In this document: piece after piece, positions 34,367 to 43,618 of the stretch
How the letters are laid out: every line of letters starts with the position of its first letter
Position numbering within the stretch: the first letter of the stretch is position 1
Assembly: GCF_052030545.1 (NCBI RefSeq)
Contig: NZ_JBPDIH010000011.1
Coordinates: forward strand, 1-64,000
Origin: CANMXU01 sp052030545
GTDB lineage: Bacteria; Pseudomonadota; Gammaproteobacteria; Enterobacterales; Alteromonadaceae
Direction of reading: 5' to 3'
Length of the DNA: 64,000 bases
Notes under the pieces: generated by a model
Seen by the model: the letters and a program-made list of their open reading frames with translations, nothing else
Told to the model about the DNA's origin: nothing
Database searches by the model: none
Program-made: the position numbers and the translations under genes

Positions 34367-35383
34367 ATGGCGACCATATACGAAGTTTCAAAACTTGCAG
34401 GTGTTTCACTAGCTACTGTCTCTCGAGTCATGAATAATAATGCGCGCGTTAGTGAAAAAACCAAAAAGAAAGTGCTCTGTGCAATGGATGAATTAGGCTA
34501 TCGCCCCAACTCTATTGCTCAATCACTTGCTTCAAATCGCACCAACTGTGTCGGTATATTAGTCTCTGAATTATGCGGTCCTTTCTTTGGGCAAATGATG
34601 GCAGGCATCGAATCAGAACTTAGAGCCGCAGGTAAACATGTTGTGATTACCACAGGTCATAGTGAAACCGGTGACGAAGAAGAGAAAGAAAAAGACGGTA
34701 TTGAATTTCTGCTAAGTCGTAATTGCGATGCAATAATTTTGCACGTTGAAGCCATCGATGATAATTACTTATTGGAACTATCTAAAGGCAAAACCCCAGT
34801 TTATTTAATGAGCCGCCTAGTCAAAGGTATGGAGCAAAACTGCATCAGTTTAAATAATGAATTAGGTGGCTATTTAGCGACAAAATCGTTAATTGAACGA
34901 GGGCATAAAGAGATTGCTTATATTGCAGGACCTCAGTTTAAATCTGATGCTCAATGTCGATTTTTAGGGCATAAACGCGCTTTGGAAGAAAATGATATTT
35001 CCTTCAATGAGAGCCTGTTTTATATCGGAGACTTTAAAGAAACCGGCGGTAAAGATGGCGTTAAATATTTCATCAATAACAAACAGTCATTTACGGCATT
35101 AGTATGCGCGAATGATGAAATGGCCTCTGGTGCAATGACTTACGCTCGCGAACACGGTTATTCATTACCAAAAGATTTATCGATAATCGGTTTTGATAAC
35201 ATTATTTTCGCCCGCTACATTTATCCTAAATTAACCACCATAGACAACCCCGTAAATGAAATGGGGCATATGGCGGCAAAATTAGTATTAAAAGATATTT
35301 ATCAGCAAAAAAACCAAGTCATCACTCATGCATTTGAGCCGACGGTGATCATACGTGATTCGATAACAACTCTTCGCTCATAA
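34367..35383 (+). CDS. LacI-family transcriptional regulator
   Basis: A 338-residue LacI/GalR protein. The N-terminal helix-turn-helix (TIYEVSKLAGVSLATVSRVM) and hinge helix are followed by a periplasmic-binding-like sugar domain ending near TVIIRDS. ATG 34367 is chosen because AGGAAGG lies just upstream and the family begins there; an upstream TTG (34346) would add seven residues. It is the obvious reader of the TGTAAGCGCTTACA sites before the MFS, TonB receptor and GH1 genes. No clear operator is seen before its own gene. The inducer is likely a beta-glucoside or glucose, by context only. Confidence 0.93.
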   Translation: MATIYEVSKLAGVSLATVSRVMNNNARVSEKTKKKVLCAMDELGYRPNSIAQSLASNRTNCVGILVSELCGPFFGQMMAGIESELRAAGKHVVITTGHSETGDEEEKEKDGIEFLLSRNCDAIILHVEAIDDNYLLELSKGKTPVYLMSRLVKGMEQNCISLNNELGGYLATKSLIERGHKEIAYIAGPQFKSDAQCRFLGHKRALEENDISFNESLFYIGDFKETGGKDGVKYFINNKQSFTALVCANDEMASGAMTYAREHGYSLPKDLSIIGFDNIIFARYIYPKLTTIDNPVNEMGHMAAKLVLKDIYQQKNQVITHAFEPTVIIRDSITTLRS

Positions 35384-35443
35384 GCCCATTAACGCATAGT
35401 CAAACAGGCAAGTTATTGCCCAAAATATATCATTTAATACTTA

Positions 35444-36520
35444 CTATGCAGGATCGAAGCTTTTATCGGGTTCATCCGCTAAGCTTCGACAAATATCAGT
35501 AAACGATGACACATTATTGTGAAATACCGAGATTAGCGCAGGATCAAATGCTCTACCCGATTCATTCTCAATATAATCAATCGCCTGAGGTATTTCCCAC
35601 GCTTTTTTATAAGGTCTTTGGGTCGTAAGGGCATCAAATACATCGGCAATCGCGGTAATGCGCCCTTCAATCGGAATAGACTCTCCTTGCAATTTATTTG
35701 GATAACCTGTCCCATCCCAACGTTCATGATGGCTATAAGCAATGCTTTGCGCCATTTGAATTAGCACAGAGCTGTTGCCGCCAATAAGTTCATGACCAAA
35801 GTTGGTGTGTTGATTCATTATGCTGCGTTCTAACTGGTCAAGGCGAGCTGGTTTTAATAAAATTTTATCCGGAATACCTATCTTGCCAATATCATGCAAT
35901 GGCGCTGCTTGTTCAATCATGGTGACAAGCTCATTGGGCAAACCGTAACCTTCTGCTAATACGCGCGCGTATTTACCCACTCTTAATACATGCCGACCAG
36001 TATCATCATCTTTTAATTCACCAGCTAGCGCTAAGCTATATAGTAAACACTCAATAGAGTGATCAAGCTCTTCAGTACGTTTTTTAACGGCGCGCTCTAG
36101 TTCATCTGTACTTTGCTGATGAATCAAATAACTTTGTCTGATTTTAAGTAAGTTTTTCACCCGCAAAATAACTTCAACTTGATCAAAGGGCTTATTTAAA
36201 AAATCATTCGCACCTTGTGTTAATGCTTTATTACGCGTGGTTACGCCTTGCACTCCAGTAATAATCAATATCGGTAGCTGATCCGCATTAAATTGACGTC
36301 GTACAGCTTTCATCACTTCAAAGCCGCTAAGGTGTGGCATTTCAAGGTCAAGCAGAATTAAATCAACAGTATTATTTTGAAGTGTATGCTCAATTTTTCT
36401 TGGATCAGTAACAGTGGTAATGTTTGTCGTTACTTGCTCAGAAACTAATTTAGTCAATATTAATGAATTAGTGATTGAATCATCACATATTAGAACGTGT
36501 AAGTTTTTAAAATTATCCAT
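35444..36520 (-). CDS. response regulator with HD-GYP domain
   Basis: A 358-residue protein: receiver domain with phospho-accepting Asp58 (LILLDLEMP) and a C-terminal HD-GYP phosphodiesterase domain with HDIGKIGIPD and HHERWDGTGYP. HD-GYP proteins hydrolyse c-di-GMP. A short coiled linker (about 125-160) connects the two. No histidine kinase is adjacent, so its partner is elsewhere. The gene is convergent with the LacI gene and divergent from the glycogen operon. Confidence 0.93.
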   Translation of the reverse strand: MDNFKNLHVLICDDSITNSLILTKLVSEQVTTNITTVTDPRKIEHTLQNNTVDLILLDLEMPHLSGFEVMKAVRRQFNADQLPILIITGVQGVTTRNKALTQGANDFLNKPFDQVEVILRVKNLLKIRQSYLIHQQSTDELERAVKKRTEELDHSIECLLYSLALAGELKDDDTGRHVLRVGKYARVLAEGYGLPNELVTMIEQAAPLHDIGKIGIPDKILLKPARLDQLERSIMNQHTNFGHELIGGNSSVLIQMAQSIAYSHHERWDGTGYPNKLQGESIPIEGRITAIADVFDALTTQRPYKKAWEIPQAIDYIENESGRAFDPALISVFHNNVSSFTDICRSLADEPDKSFDPA

Positions 36521-37113
36521 AATATAGTTAAACTCATCCCAGAAATAATTGCATGTATACGATTATTTCATTACTACCTTGTTTAAAAAATGCAGCATCA
36601 TTTTTTGAATGATTATTTATGTATCGACCTTAAACATTCACTTTAAGATGGATATCACCATTTAATTATAGACAGCAATTTTTACTGTGGAAAAAAACTT
36701 TTAAATTTATTTATTTTCCAAACAACAACAAAAATCCAGATGAATAATTTTTGATTATCGTAGGCTAAGTTCACAAAAGCGAGCTGTAACAATAGTCACA
36801 AGCAAAAAACAATACAATAAAGAACAGTAACTTATAAATAAATATTGTACATACGTGCTTTTATATATTGACTTTTATAAATAATGAATAAATTTCATCT
36901 ATAGAGCGTTGATAAGTCACAATTTCTGTTTATACTTTAATCACTGGCAAAAAAAACTCTAATAATCGCGTCATAAAAAATTCATACATTGATAATATTT
37001 TATTCAAATAATTTAGCTAATTTAGACACACTTTAAAATTTAGCTTACATCTGTAAAGCTGAATATTATTTATCAAATACTCTTTGTAGCAAGAAACTTA
37101 AGGAAAAGAAGTC
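36521..37113. other. 593-bp AT-rich gap between the HD-GYP gene and the glycogen operon
   Basis: No open frame with a ribosome binding site is visible on either strand. It holds one good sigma-70 candidate (36909-36936) and long A/T runs. A long untranslated leader for the glycogen operon, or a small RNA, would fit here, but I see no structure that proves either. Confidence 0.6.
36909..36936 (+). promoter_or_regulatory. candidate sigma-70 promoter of the glycogen operon
   Basis: TTGATA, a 16-base spacer and TATACT each match the consensus in five of six positions. It would leave a leader of about 170 bases before the first gene. Confidence 0.45.
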
Positions 37114-37413
37114 ATGTTAACTAAGCGCTTTTTTAAGACCAAAAATGAAACTGAAATTACCTTTGAGCACCCAGGTGAAATCGATAATCAAGTGGAGCTG
37201 ATCGCCGAATTTAATGATTGGCAACCACTGGCAATGACCTACAGTAAAAAACACAAAGCATTTCGTGCCAAAGTACGCTTACCCAAAGATACTGACTTTC
37301 AATTTCGCTACCTAGTTAATAATGAAATTTGGCAAAACGACCACCAAGCTGATCGCTATTTATTAAATAGCTTTGGCACTGATAACTCTGTTGTTTCTAC
37401 GTCGCAAGCTTAG
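37114..37413 (+). CDS. small single-domain CBM48 (isoamylase N-terminal) protein
   Basis: A 99-residue cytosolic protein that is just one CBM48/E-set glycogen-binding domain: VELIAEFNDWQPLAMTY, then strands ending in FQFRYLVNNEIWQNDHQADRY. The same module is at the N-terminus of branching and debranching enzymes and in the AMPK beta subunit. AAGGAAAAG precedes the start. As first gene of the glycogen operon it may tether a partner to glycogen; this is inference. Confidence 0.85.
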   Translation: MLTKRFFKTKNETEITFEHPGEIDNQVELIAEFNDWQPLAMTYSKKHKAFRAKVRLPKDTDFQFRYLVNNEIWQNDHQADRYLLNSFGTDNSVVSTSQA

Positions 37414-37421
37414 ACGTAGTT

Positions 37422-39398
37422 ATGGATGAAAAAAGCAAACTTTGCTACTTGCAAGGTATAGGCTTAGAGTACGTCGATTATCAAGGGAAACAGCAAATAA
37501 TTGCTCAAGAAATTAGAGATCAATTATTAATTGCTTGCGGACATCAATTAGAAACTAACTCTGTTAATCAAGCAATTGAAGATCTTGACGCTTTACCTTG
37601 GCTAGACGTATTGCCAAATATTCAAGCCGTTAATGAAGACAGTTGCAGTATAAAATTGCGCTTTGCACCGCACCTTATTAAGCAGAGCTTTACCTGGAAA
37701 ATTCTCAACCAAGCACAGCAAGTTATTGACCAAGGCCAAGCGCTCGCCAATACACTAGATGAAAGTGGTCATTACTTTTATCAGCAGCAACGCTTTAGTG
37801 AACGCCTACTTAAACTTGAGCATTTACCAGCCAACTATTATCAATTAGAGGTTGAGCTTTTAAATAGTACATATACAGGTGAGCTGATATGTCGCCCAGC
37901 CCAGTGTTACAACCCGATAAAAGATGACAAAGTTTGGGGTGTATCGGTACAACTTTATAGCGTAAAAAGCACAGATAATTTTGGTATCGGCGATTTTAAC
38001 GATCTCAAAATGCTGATCAGTATGAGCGCAAAAGCAGGGGCTGATTATATTTTACTAAACCCGCTACATAAGCTTTTTCAGCACTCACCTGAGCGCGCCA
38101 GCCCATATAGTCCAAGCGATAGAACTCAACTAAACCCGCTTTATATTAGCCCAAGATTAAGTGAAGACTTTGAAGAAGTCGACGTTAGTATTAATACTGA
38201 TGAACCCTTTATTGACTATCAAGCAGTCAGTACCGAGAAGCACGCCATATACATTCAAATGTATAAATCTTTTTGCACACATCACTTAGAACACAATACC
38301 GCTCGTGCACAGCAATTTAGCAGCTTCAAAGCTAAGCACCATGCATGGCAATTAACAAACTTTAATTACTATTTACAATGGCAAGCGCATCAGCAATTGG
38401 AATATTGTCAGCAATTTTGCCTGCAATTAAAGATGAAAATTGGCTTAATGCTCGATTTAGCGGTCGGTTGCTCACCCGATGGTGAAGAGTATGATCGCAA
38501 CCAAGCTTTATTTGCTAATAAAGTGAGTATTGGCGCACCACCTGATCCAATTGCTCTCGATGGACAAAATTGGGGATTACCTGCGCCGAACCCAACACAA
38601 TTAAAGTTACATCAATACAAACCCTTTATTTCTTTGCTTAGAGCAAATATGAAACATTGCGGCGCATTACGTATCGACCATGTCATGGGCTTATTGCGTT
38701 TATGGTGGTGTATTCAATACCAAGAGCAGCAACATGGTTGTTACGTCTATTATCCCTTTGAAGACTTAGTTGCTATTTTAGTGTTAGAAAGCCAGCTAAA
38801 TTCCTGCTTAATTGTCGGCGAAGACTTGGGCATTGTGCCACCAGAAGTGATAACTAGCATGGCTAAAAATCACATTTTTGGTAATGACATTTTTTACTTT
38901 GAAAAAAACACTGATGGTAAATTTAAGCAGCCGCAAGAGTATCGACAAAATGCGCTGTTAATGATTGCAAACCACGACGTTCCACCATTTTTTGCTTGGT
39001 GGCAGACTGACGATTTACAAATAAAAAACAACTATCAATTGTTTAGCCAGCCACAACAGTACAGTGAAGCGTTAGCGCAGCGAGAGCAAGACAAACAACA
39101 CCTTATTCAATGGTTAGGTAATGGTGATATAACCGACACTAGCCAAAGCATATATCAAGCTGTTGCGATAAAACTTGCAACGGCTGCAAGCACCTTATTT
39201 TGTCTGCAAATCGAAGATCTTGAAGGCAATACCACGCCAGTTAATATTCCCGGAACCGACAAAGAATACCCAAACTGGAGTCGACGTTTGAATCAGCCGT
39301 TAAGCAAGACCTTTGCACAAACTAAGTTGTTTGACTCAATTAATTTAGGAAGATTACATGCCAAAGAACAATCAAGTAACCACAACCTCGCTACCTGA
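37422..39398 (+). CDS. malQ: 4-alpha-glucanotransferase (amylomaltase)
   Basis: A 658-residue GH77 enzyme that moves glucan segments between maltodextrins. An N-terminal beta domain (about 1-160) precedes the barrel. The nucleophile Asp is in LRIDHVMG (about 418) and the acid/base Glu in VGEDLGIVP (about 466); the third carboxylate lies in NHDVPP. There is no good ribosome binding site, and the gene is 8 bases after the CBM48 gene, so coupled translation is likely. Its end overlaps glgB by 41 bases. Confidence 0.93.
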   Translation: MDEKSKLCYLQGIGLEYVDYQGKQQIIAQEIRDQLLIACGHQLETNSVNQAIEDLDALPWLDVLPNIQAVNEDSCSIKLRFAPHLIKQSFTWKILNQAQQVIDQGQALANTLDESGHYFYQQQRFSERLLKLEHLPANYYQLEVELLNSTYTGELICRPAQCYNPIKDDKVWGVSVQLYSVKSTDNFGIGDFNDLKMLISMSAKAGADYILLNPLHKLFQHSPERASPYSPSDRTQLNPLYISPRLSEDFEEVDVSINTDEPFIDYQAVSTEKHAIYIQMYKSFCTHHLEHNTARAQQFSSFKAKHHAWQLTNFNYYLQWQAHQQLEYCQQFCLQLKMKIGLMLDLAVGCSPDGEEYDRNQALFANKVSIGAPPDPIALDGQNWGLPAPNPTQLKLHQYKPFISLLRANMKHCGALRIDHVMGLLRLWWCIQYQEQQHGCYVYYPFEDLVAILVLESQLNSCLIVGEDLGIVPPEVITSMAKNHIFGNDIFYFEKNTDGKFKQPQEYRQNALLMIANHDVPPFFAWWQTDDLQIKNNYQLFSQPQQYSEALAQREQDKQHLIQWLGNGDITDTSQSIYQAVAIKLATAASTLFCLQIEDLEGNTTPVNIPGTDKEYPNWSRRLNQPLSKTFAQTKLFDSINLGRLHAKEQSSNHNLAT

Positions 39399-41571
39399 TT
39401 ATTTTCATTTTGCTGAGGCATTAGAAAATGCCTGCTTCGAAGATATTTTTAGTTTTCTTGGTGCCCATCTGAACGATGATGGTACCGTGTGTTATCGCGT
39501 TTTCTTTCCAGAAGCAGAGCAAGTCACCTTGCTAATTAACAACCAAGAATTTTTATTTTCTCGTTACCAGTTAACCCACTTATTTTATCTTGAACTACCA
39601 AAAACCGAGCACTATCGCGATTACCAACTTAAAGTGCAATACGCCAAAGTCACCGTTACTCAATACGATTGTTATGCCTTTGACTCGACTTTAGATTTAG
39701 ATGCGATGTATTTATTTAATGAAGGTACGCTCGCGCATGCACATCATCACTTAGGCGCGCAAAAATTAGTGGTTAATGGTGTAACGGGTGTTCGTTTTGC
39801 GGTTTGGGCACCAAATGCAAAGTCGGTATCAGTCGTCAATGATCTTAACCATTGGGATGCAAGATGTCATGTGATGCGCAAACACCCGGGCTCTGGTGTT
39901 TGGGAATTATTTATTGCCGATGTAGACTTAGGTGAAAACTACAAATACAGCATTTTAACCCATACCCATCAACGCTTAGAAAAAGCCGATCCGTTTGCTT
40001 TTCAAATGCAGCTACCGCCTCATACAGCATCGGTTACCAGTGAATTAGCTAAAGCACGGCCAACTCAAACAGAGAGCGCGGTGATCAACCAAGTTGACCA
40101 AGCCATTAGTATTTACGAGGTACATTTAGGTTCATGGCGCCGTATTCCAGAGCAAGGTAATCGCTACTTAAATTATCGCGAATTAGCTGAACAACTTATT
40201 CCTTATGTGGTTGAGCTAGGTTTCACCCATATTCAGCTAATGCCAATTACTGAATACCCGTTTGATGGCTCTTGGGGTTACCAGCCGATTGGTATGTTTT
40301 CGCCTACTCATAGATTTGGTTCAATTGACGACTTCAGCTTTTTTGTTCAAGCAGTAAAAGCTGCTGGCTTAGGTTTATTGGCTGACTGGGTACCTGCACA
40401 TTTTCCTTCTGATCCTCATGGCTTAGCAACGTTTGACGGCAGCCATTTATTTGAACATGCCGACAGCCGACAAGGTTACCACCCTGATTGGCAAACTCAT
40501 ATTTACAACTACGATCGCGCAGAAGTTCGTAGTTATTTATTATCTAACGCAACTTTTTGGATAGAAAATTTCCAATTAGACGGGCTTAGAGTCGATGCTG
40601 TCGCCTCGATGCTTTATTTAGATTACAGCCGTGAAGAAGGTCAATGGTTGCCGAACAAATATGGCGGCCGTGAAAATTTAGCCGCAATTAGTTTACTACA
40701 ACAAATTAACCAATCTTTATATCAAAATAATCCCGACATTATGATGGTTGCGGAAGAGTCAACCTCGTGGCCAGGTGTCACGCAATTAACCACCAATGGC
40801 GGTTTAGGTTTTGGCTATAAATGGAATATGGGTTGGATGAATGACAGCTTATCTTATATGAGCAAAGATCCCATATATCGACAACATCATCATCATGAAA
40901 TGACCTTTTCGATGATTTATGCCTATAGCGAAAACTATATTTTGCCGCTAAGTCACGATGAGGTTGTGCACGGCAAAGGTTCACTAATTAATAAAATGCC
41001 GGGCGACGATTGGCAAAAATTTGCCAATTTACGTGCTTATTATGGGTTTATGTGGGCGCATCCGGGCAAAAAACTCCTATTTATGGGCTCAGAGTTTGCG
41101 CAATACCACGAGTGGGATCATGATCATTCTCTCGACTGGCATTTGCTTGATACGCCAAAGCACCAAGGTGTTAAAAAGTTAATCACTGACTTAAATGGCC
41201 TTTATAAAAACTACCCAGCATTGCACCAGTGCGACAATAACGAGCGCGGTTTTTCTTGGGTCGATCAAAATAATCATCAACAAAGTATTTTCAGTTTTGT
41301 TCGATACGACCGCGAACATAAAACCAAAGTTATCTGCATTAGCAACATGACACCAAACGTTCATCATCATTTTGAATTGGGCGTACCAGAGGCCGGTGCT
41401 TATCAGGTTATTTTAAATACCGATAGCGCCAAATATGGCGGCAGTGATATTGCGCCAGAAAATATAATTAAGGTCTTTCCTAAAGACAATCATGGTTTTA
41501 GTCATAGTATTTCTCTTACTATTGCGCCACTGGCCAGTTATTACTTGTTGAGTATTGCTGATGAACACTAA
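39358..41571 (+). CDS. glgB: 1,4-alpha-glucan branching enzyme
   Basis: A 737-residue GH13 enzyme that introduces alpha-1,6 branches in glycogen. Two N-terminal E-set/CBM48 domains (about 25-115 and 125-225) precede the barrel, making it the long form. The nucleophile Asp is in GLRVDAVASMLYLDY (about 411), acid/base Glu in VAEESTSWPGV (about 466) and the third Asp in LPLSHDEVVHGKGS (about 531). AGGA before ATG 39358 supports a start inside malQ. It overlaps glgX by 11 bases. Confidence 0.96.
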   Translation: MPKNNQVTTTSLPDYFHFAEALENACFEDIFSFLGAHLNDDGTVCYRVFFPEAEQVTLLINNQEFLFSRYQLTHLFYLELPKTEHYRDYQLKVQYAKVTVTQYDCYAFDSTLDLDAMYLFNEGTLAHAHHHLGAQKLVVNGVTGVRFAVWAPNAKSVSVVNDLNHWDARCHVMRKHPGSGVWELFIADVDLGENYKYSILTHTHQRLEKADPFAFQMQLPPHTASVTSELAKARPTQTESAVINQVDQAISIYEVHLGSWRRIPEQGNRYLNYRELAEQLIPYVVELGFTHIQLMPITEYPFDGSWGYQPIGMFSPTHRFGSIDDFSFFVQAVKAAGLGLLADWVPAHFPSDPHGLATFDGSHLFEHADSRQGYHPDWQTHIYNYDRAEVRSYLLSNATFWIENFQLDGLRVDAVASMLYLDYSREEGQWLPNKYGGRENLAAISLLQQINQSLYQNNPDIMMVAEESTSWPGVTQLTTNGGLGFGYKWNMGWMNDSLSYMSKDPIYRQHHHHEMTFSMIYAYSENYILPLSHDEVVHGKGSLINKMPGDDWQKFANLRAYYGFMWAHPGKKLLFMGSEFAQYHEWDHDHSLDWHLLDTPKHQGVKKLITDLNGLYKNYPALHQCDNNERGFSWVDQNNHQQSIFSFVRYDREHKTKVICISNMTPNVHHHFELGVPEAGAYQVILNTDSAKYGGSDIAPENIIKVFPKDNHGFSHSISLTIAPLASYYLLSIADEH

Positions 41572-43618
41572 CATCAGCGCATCACAAGGTCATGGTTTTA
41601 CCTTAGGCGCAAGTCGCGAGGGGGAAAATACCAACTTTGCTATTTATTCTTCTACCGCTAAAAAGATAGAACTCTGTTTGTACGACCAAAACGGCGACAA
41701 TGAAATTGCGCGTTTTGCTATGCATCAAGGCGAACAAGCCATTTGGCATATTGAGCTAAGCGGCATAGGTGATCATCAAATTTACAGTTATTATGTTTAT
41801 GGCGATTACCTGCCCGAACAAGGTGTTTGGCACGATCCAACCCAACCACTATTAGACCCTTACGCAAGAAAAATACACGGTCAGTTCTGTTGGTCGCGCG
41901 GCATTTTAGAAGAAGATGAAGAAAAATACTGGTTAAAACCGACACCACCAAAGGCAGAAGTTAGCCATATTGATAAGTACCAAGGGGTTCGTCCGAACAT
42001 TCCTTGGCACAAGATGTTTATTTACGAATGTCATGTTAAAGGCACGACGCAATTATTCCCCGATATCAAAAATAGCGTGCGGGGTAAATTTCTCGGCTTA
42101 GCGGACCCTAGTTTTATTAAGCATCTAAAAAATCTTGGCATAACCGCAATCGAATTATTGCCTAGCCAGTATTTTATTAGTGAAGAGTTTATCGTTAACA
42201 AAGGCTTATCGAATTATTGGGGCTACAACACATTAAACTTTTTTGCCCCACACCCTGACTATTTAGTTGCCGATGATGTACGCGAGTTTCAGCAAATGGT
42301 CGCTGCGTTTCATCAAGCGGGTATCGAAGTTATTTTAGATGTGGTTTATAACCATACCGCAGAAGGCAACAATTTAGGGCCAACCCTATCGTTTCGGGGT
42401 ATCGACAATAGTTATTACCGCGTACACAAAGAAAAACCAAGCGAATACATCAATGATACTGGCTGTGGCAATACGGTCGATATTACCACGCCAGCGACAT
42501 TACGTTTGGTGATGGACAGTTTGCGCTATTGGGTTGAATACATGGGCGTTGATGGTTTTCGCTTTGATTTAGCCACTATATTAGGGCGAAAATACGCTGG
42601 CTACCGAACCAACTTAGCGTTCTTTCAAACTATCAACCAAGATCCCGTTTTAAGCCGCGCAAAAATGATCGCAGAACCTTGGGATATAGGTCCTGGCGGC
42701 TACCAACTCGGTGCGTTCGCCGCCCCATGGCGTGAATGGAACGACCAATACCGCGACGCTGTGCGTCAATTTTGGCGTGGTGACAACTTCCAATTACCAG
42801 TATTTGCTAAACATTTTCATGGTTCGGGTTATTTATTTGAAGGCAATAACCGCCCGGTCAGTTCAGGTATTAATTTTATTACCGCTCACGATGGTTTTAC
42901 CCTCAATGACTTAGTTTCATATCAAGACAAGCATAACTATGCTAACGGCGAAAATAACCGCGACGGCCACAGTGACAACTTATCTCACAATTGGGGAGTT
43001 GAAGGTGAAACTGACGATAACGCTATAAATGCTTTGCGTCTCACCATGCAAAAAAATCTACTGCTCAGTTTAGCCTTGTCACAAGGTGTGCCGATGATCT
43101 GCGCCGGCAGTGAAGTAGCACATTCACAATCGGGAAACAACAATGCCTATTGCCAAGACAACAAAATAGGCTGGATTGATTGGCAAAAAGACGGGCAAGC
43201 GCCAGAGCAGCACCCCCTTTACCAGTTTATTCAAACAGTATTTTCATTGCGTAAAGAAATGAGCTTTTTTCAACAAGAGCACTTTATTCATGATGATGAT
43301 GAACGCTTTGATCTGCAATGGCTCAATAGCCAAGCGAATGCGATGAGCGACGGTGACTGGCAACAAGGCGACAATCACCACCTTGGTTACTTGATCACCG
43401 ATAAAGTTGAAAAACAGTCGATGTTAGTGCTCTTTAATGCCAGTGCTAGTGACTTGTTATTTTCACTACCGAGTAATCAAAAATTATGGCAGCTACGCAT
43501 CGACACCAGTAGCGTCGAACAAACAGAAATTATATTCCCAAGTGCTTGCGGTATTACCGTTAAAGCACATTCTAGTTGTGTGTTATCTAGCACTGAACAG
43601 GAGATCGACTATGAGTAA
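41561..43618 (+). CDS. glgX: glycogen debranching enzyme (isoamylase type)
   Basis: A 685-residue GH13 debranching enzyme that cleaves alpha-1,6 links in phosphorylase-trimmed glycogen. A CBM48 domain at about 10-110 is followed by the barrel with Asp in GFRFDLATILG (about 335), Glu in MIAEPWDIGPGGY (about 371) and TAHDGFTLNDLVSY (about 440). ATG 41561 is inside the glgB end; an in-frame TTG at 41555 is less likely. It overlaps glgP by 8 bases. Confidence 0.94.
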   Translation: MNTNISASQGHGFTLGASREGENTNFAIYSSTAKKIELCLYDQNGDNEIARFAMHQGEQAIWHIELSGIGDHQIYSYYVYGDYLPEQGVWHDPTQPLLDPYARKIHGQFCWSRGILEEDEEKYWLKPTPPKAEVSHIDKYQGVRPNIPWHKMFIYECHVKGTTQLFPDIKNSVRGKFLGLADPSFIKHLKNLGITAIELLPSQYFISEEFIVNKGLSNYWGYNTLNFFAPHPDYLVADDVREFQQMVAAFHQAGIEVILDVVYNHTAEGNNLGPTLSFRGIDNSYYRVHKEKPSEYINDTGCGNTVDITTPATLRLVMDSLRYWVEYMGVDGFRFDLATILGRKYAGYRTNLAFFQTINQDPVLSRAKMIAEPWDIGPGGYQLGAFAAPWREWNDQYRDAVRQFWRGDNFQLPVFAKHFHGSGYLFEGNNRPVSSGINFITAHDGFTLNDLVSYQDKHNYANGENNRDGHSDNLSHNWGVEGETDDNAINALRLTMQKNLLLSLALSQGVPMICAGSEVAHSQSGNNNAYCQDNKIGWIDWQKDGQAPEQHPLYQFIQTVFSLRKEMSFFQQEHFIHDDDERFDLQWLNSQANAMSDGDWQQGDNHHLGYLITDKVEKQSMLVLFNASASDLLFSLPSNQKLWQLRIDTSSVEQTEIIFPSACGITVKAHSSCVLSSTEQEIDYE

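Noticed and set aside
34230..34412. A 60-residue frame before the LacI gene
   Set aside because: No ribosome binding site, no recognisable content, and it overlaps the true LacI start.
36868..36894. Second promoter for the glycogen operon (TTGACT ... TAAATT)
   Set aside because: The spacer is only 15 bases and the -10 is poor; the 36909-36936 candidate is better.
43437..43610. Longer N-terminus for glycogen phosphorylase
   Set aside because: It lies inside glgX, and CAGGAG before ATG 43611 fits the family's start.
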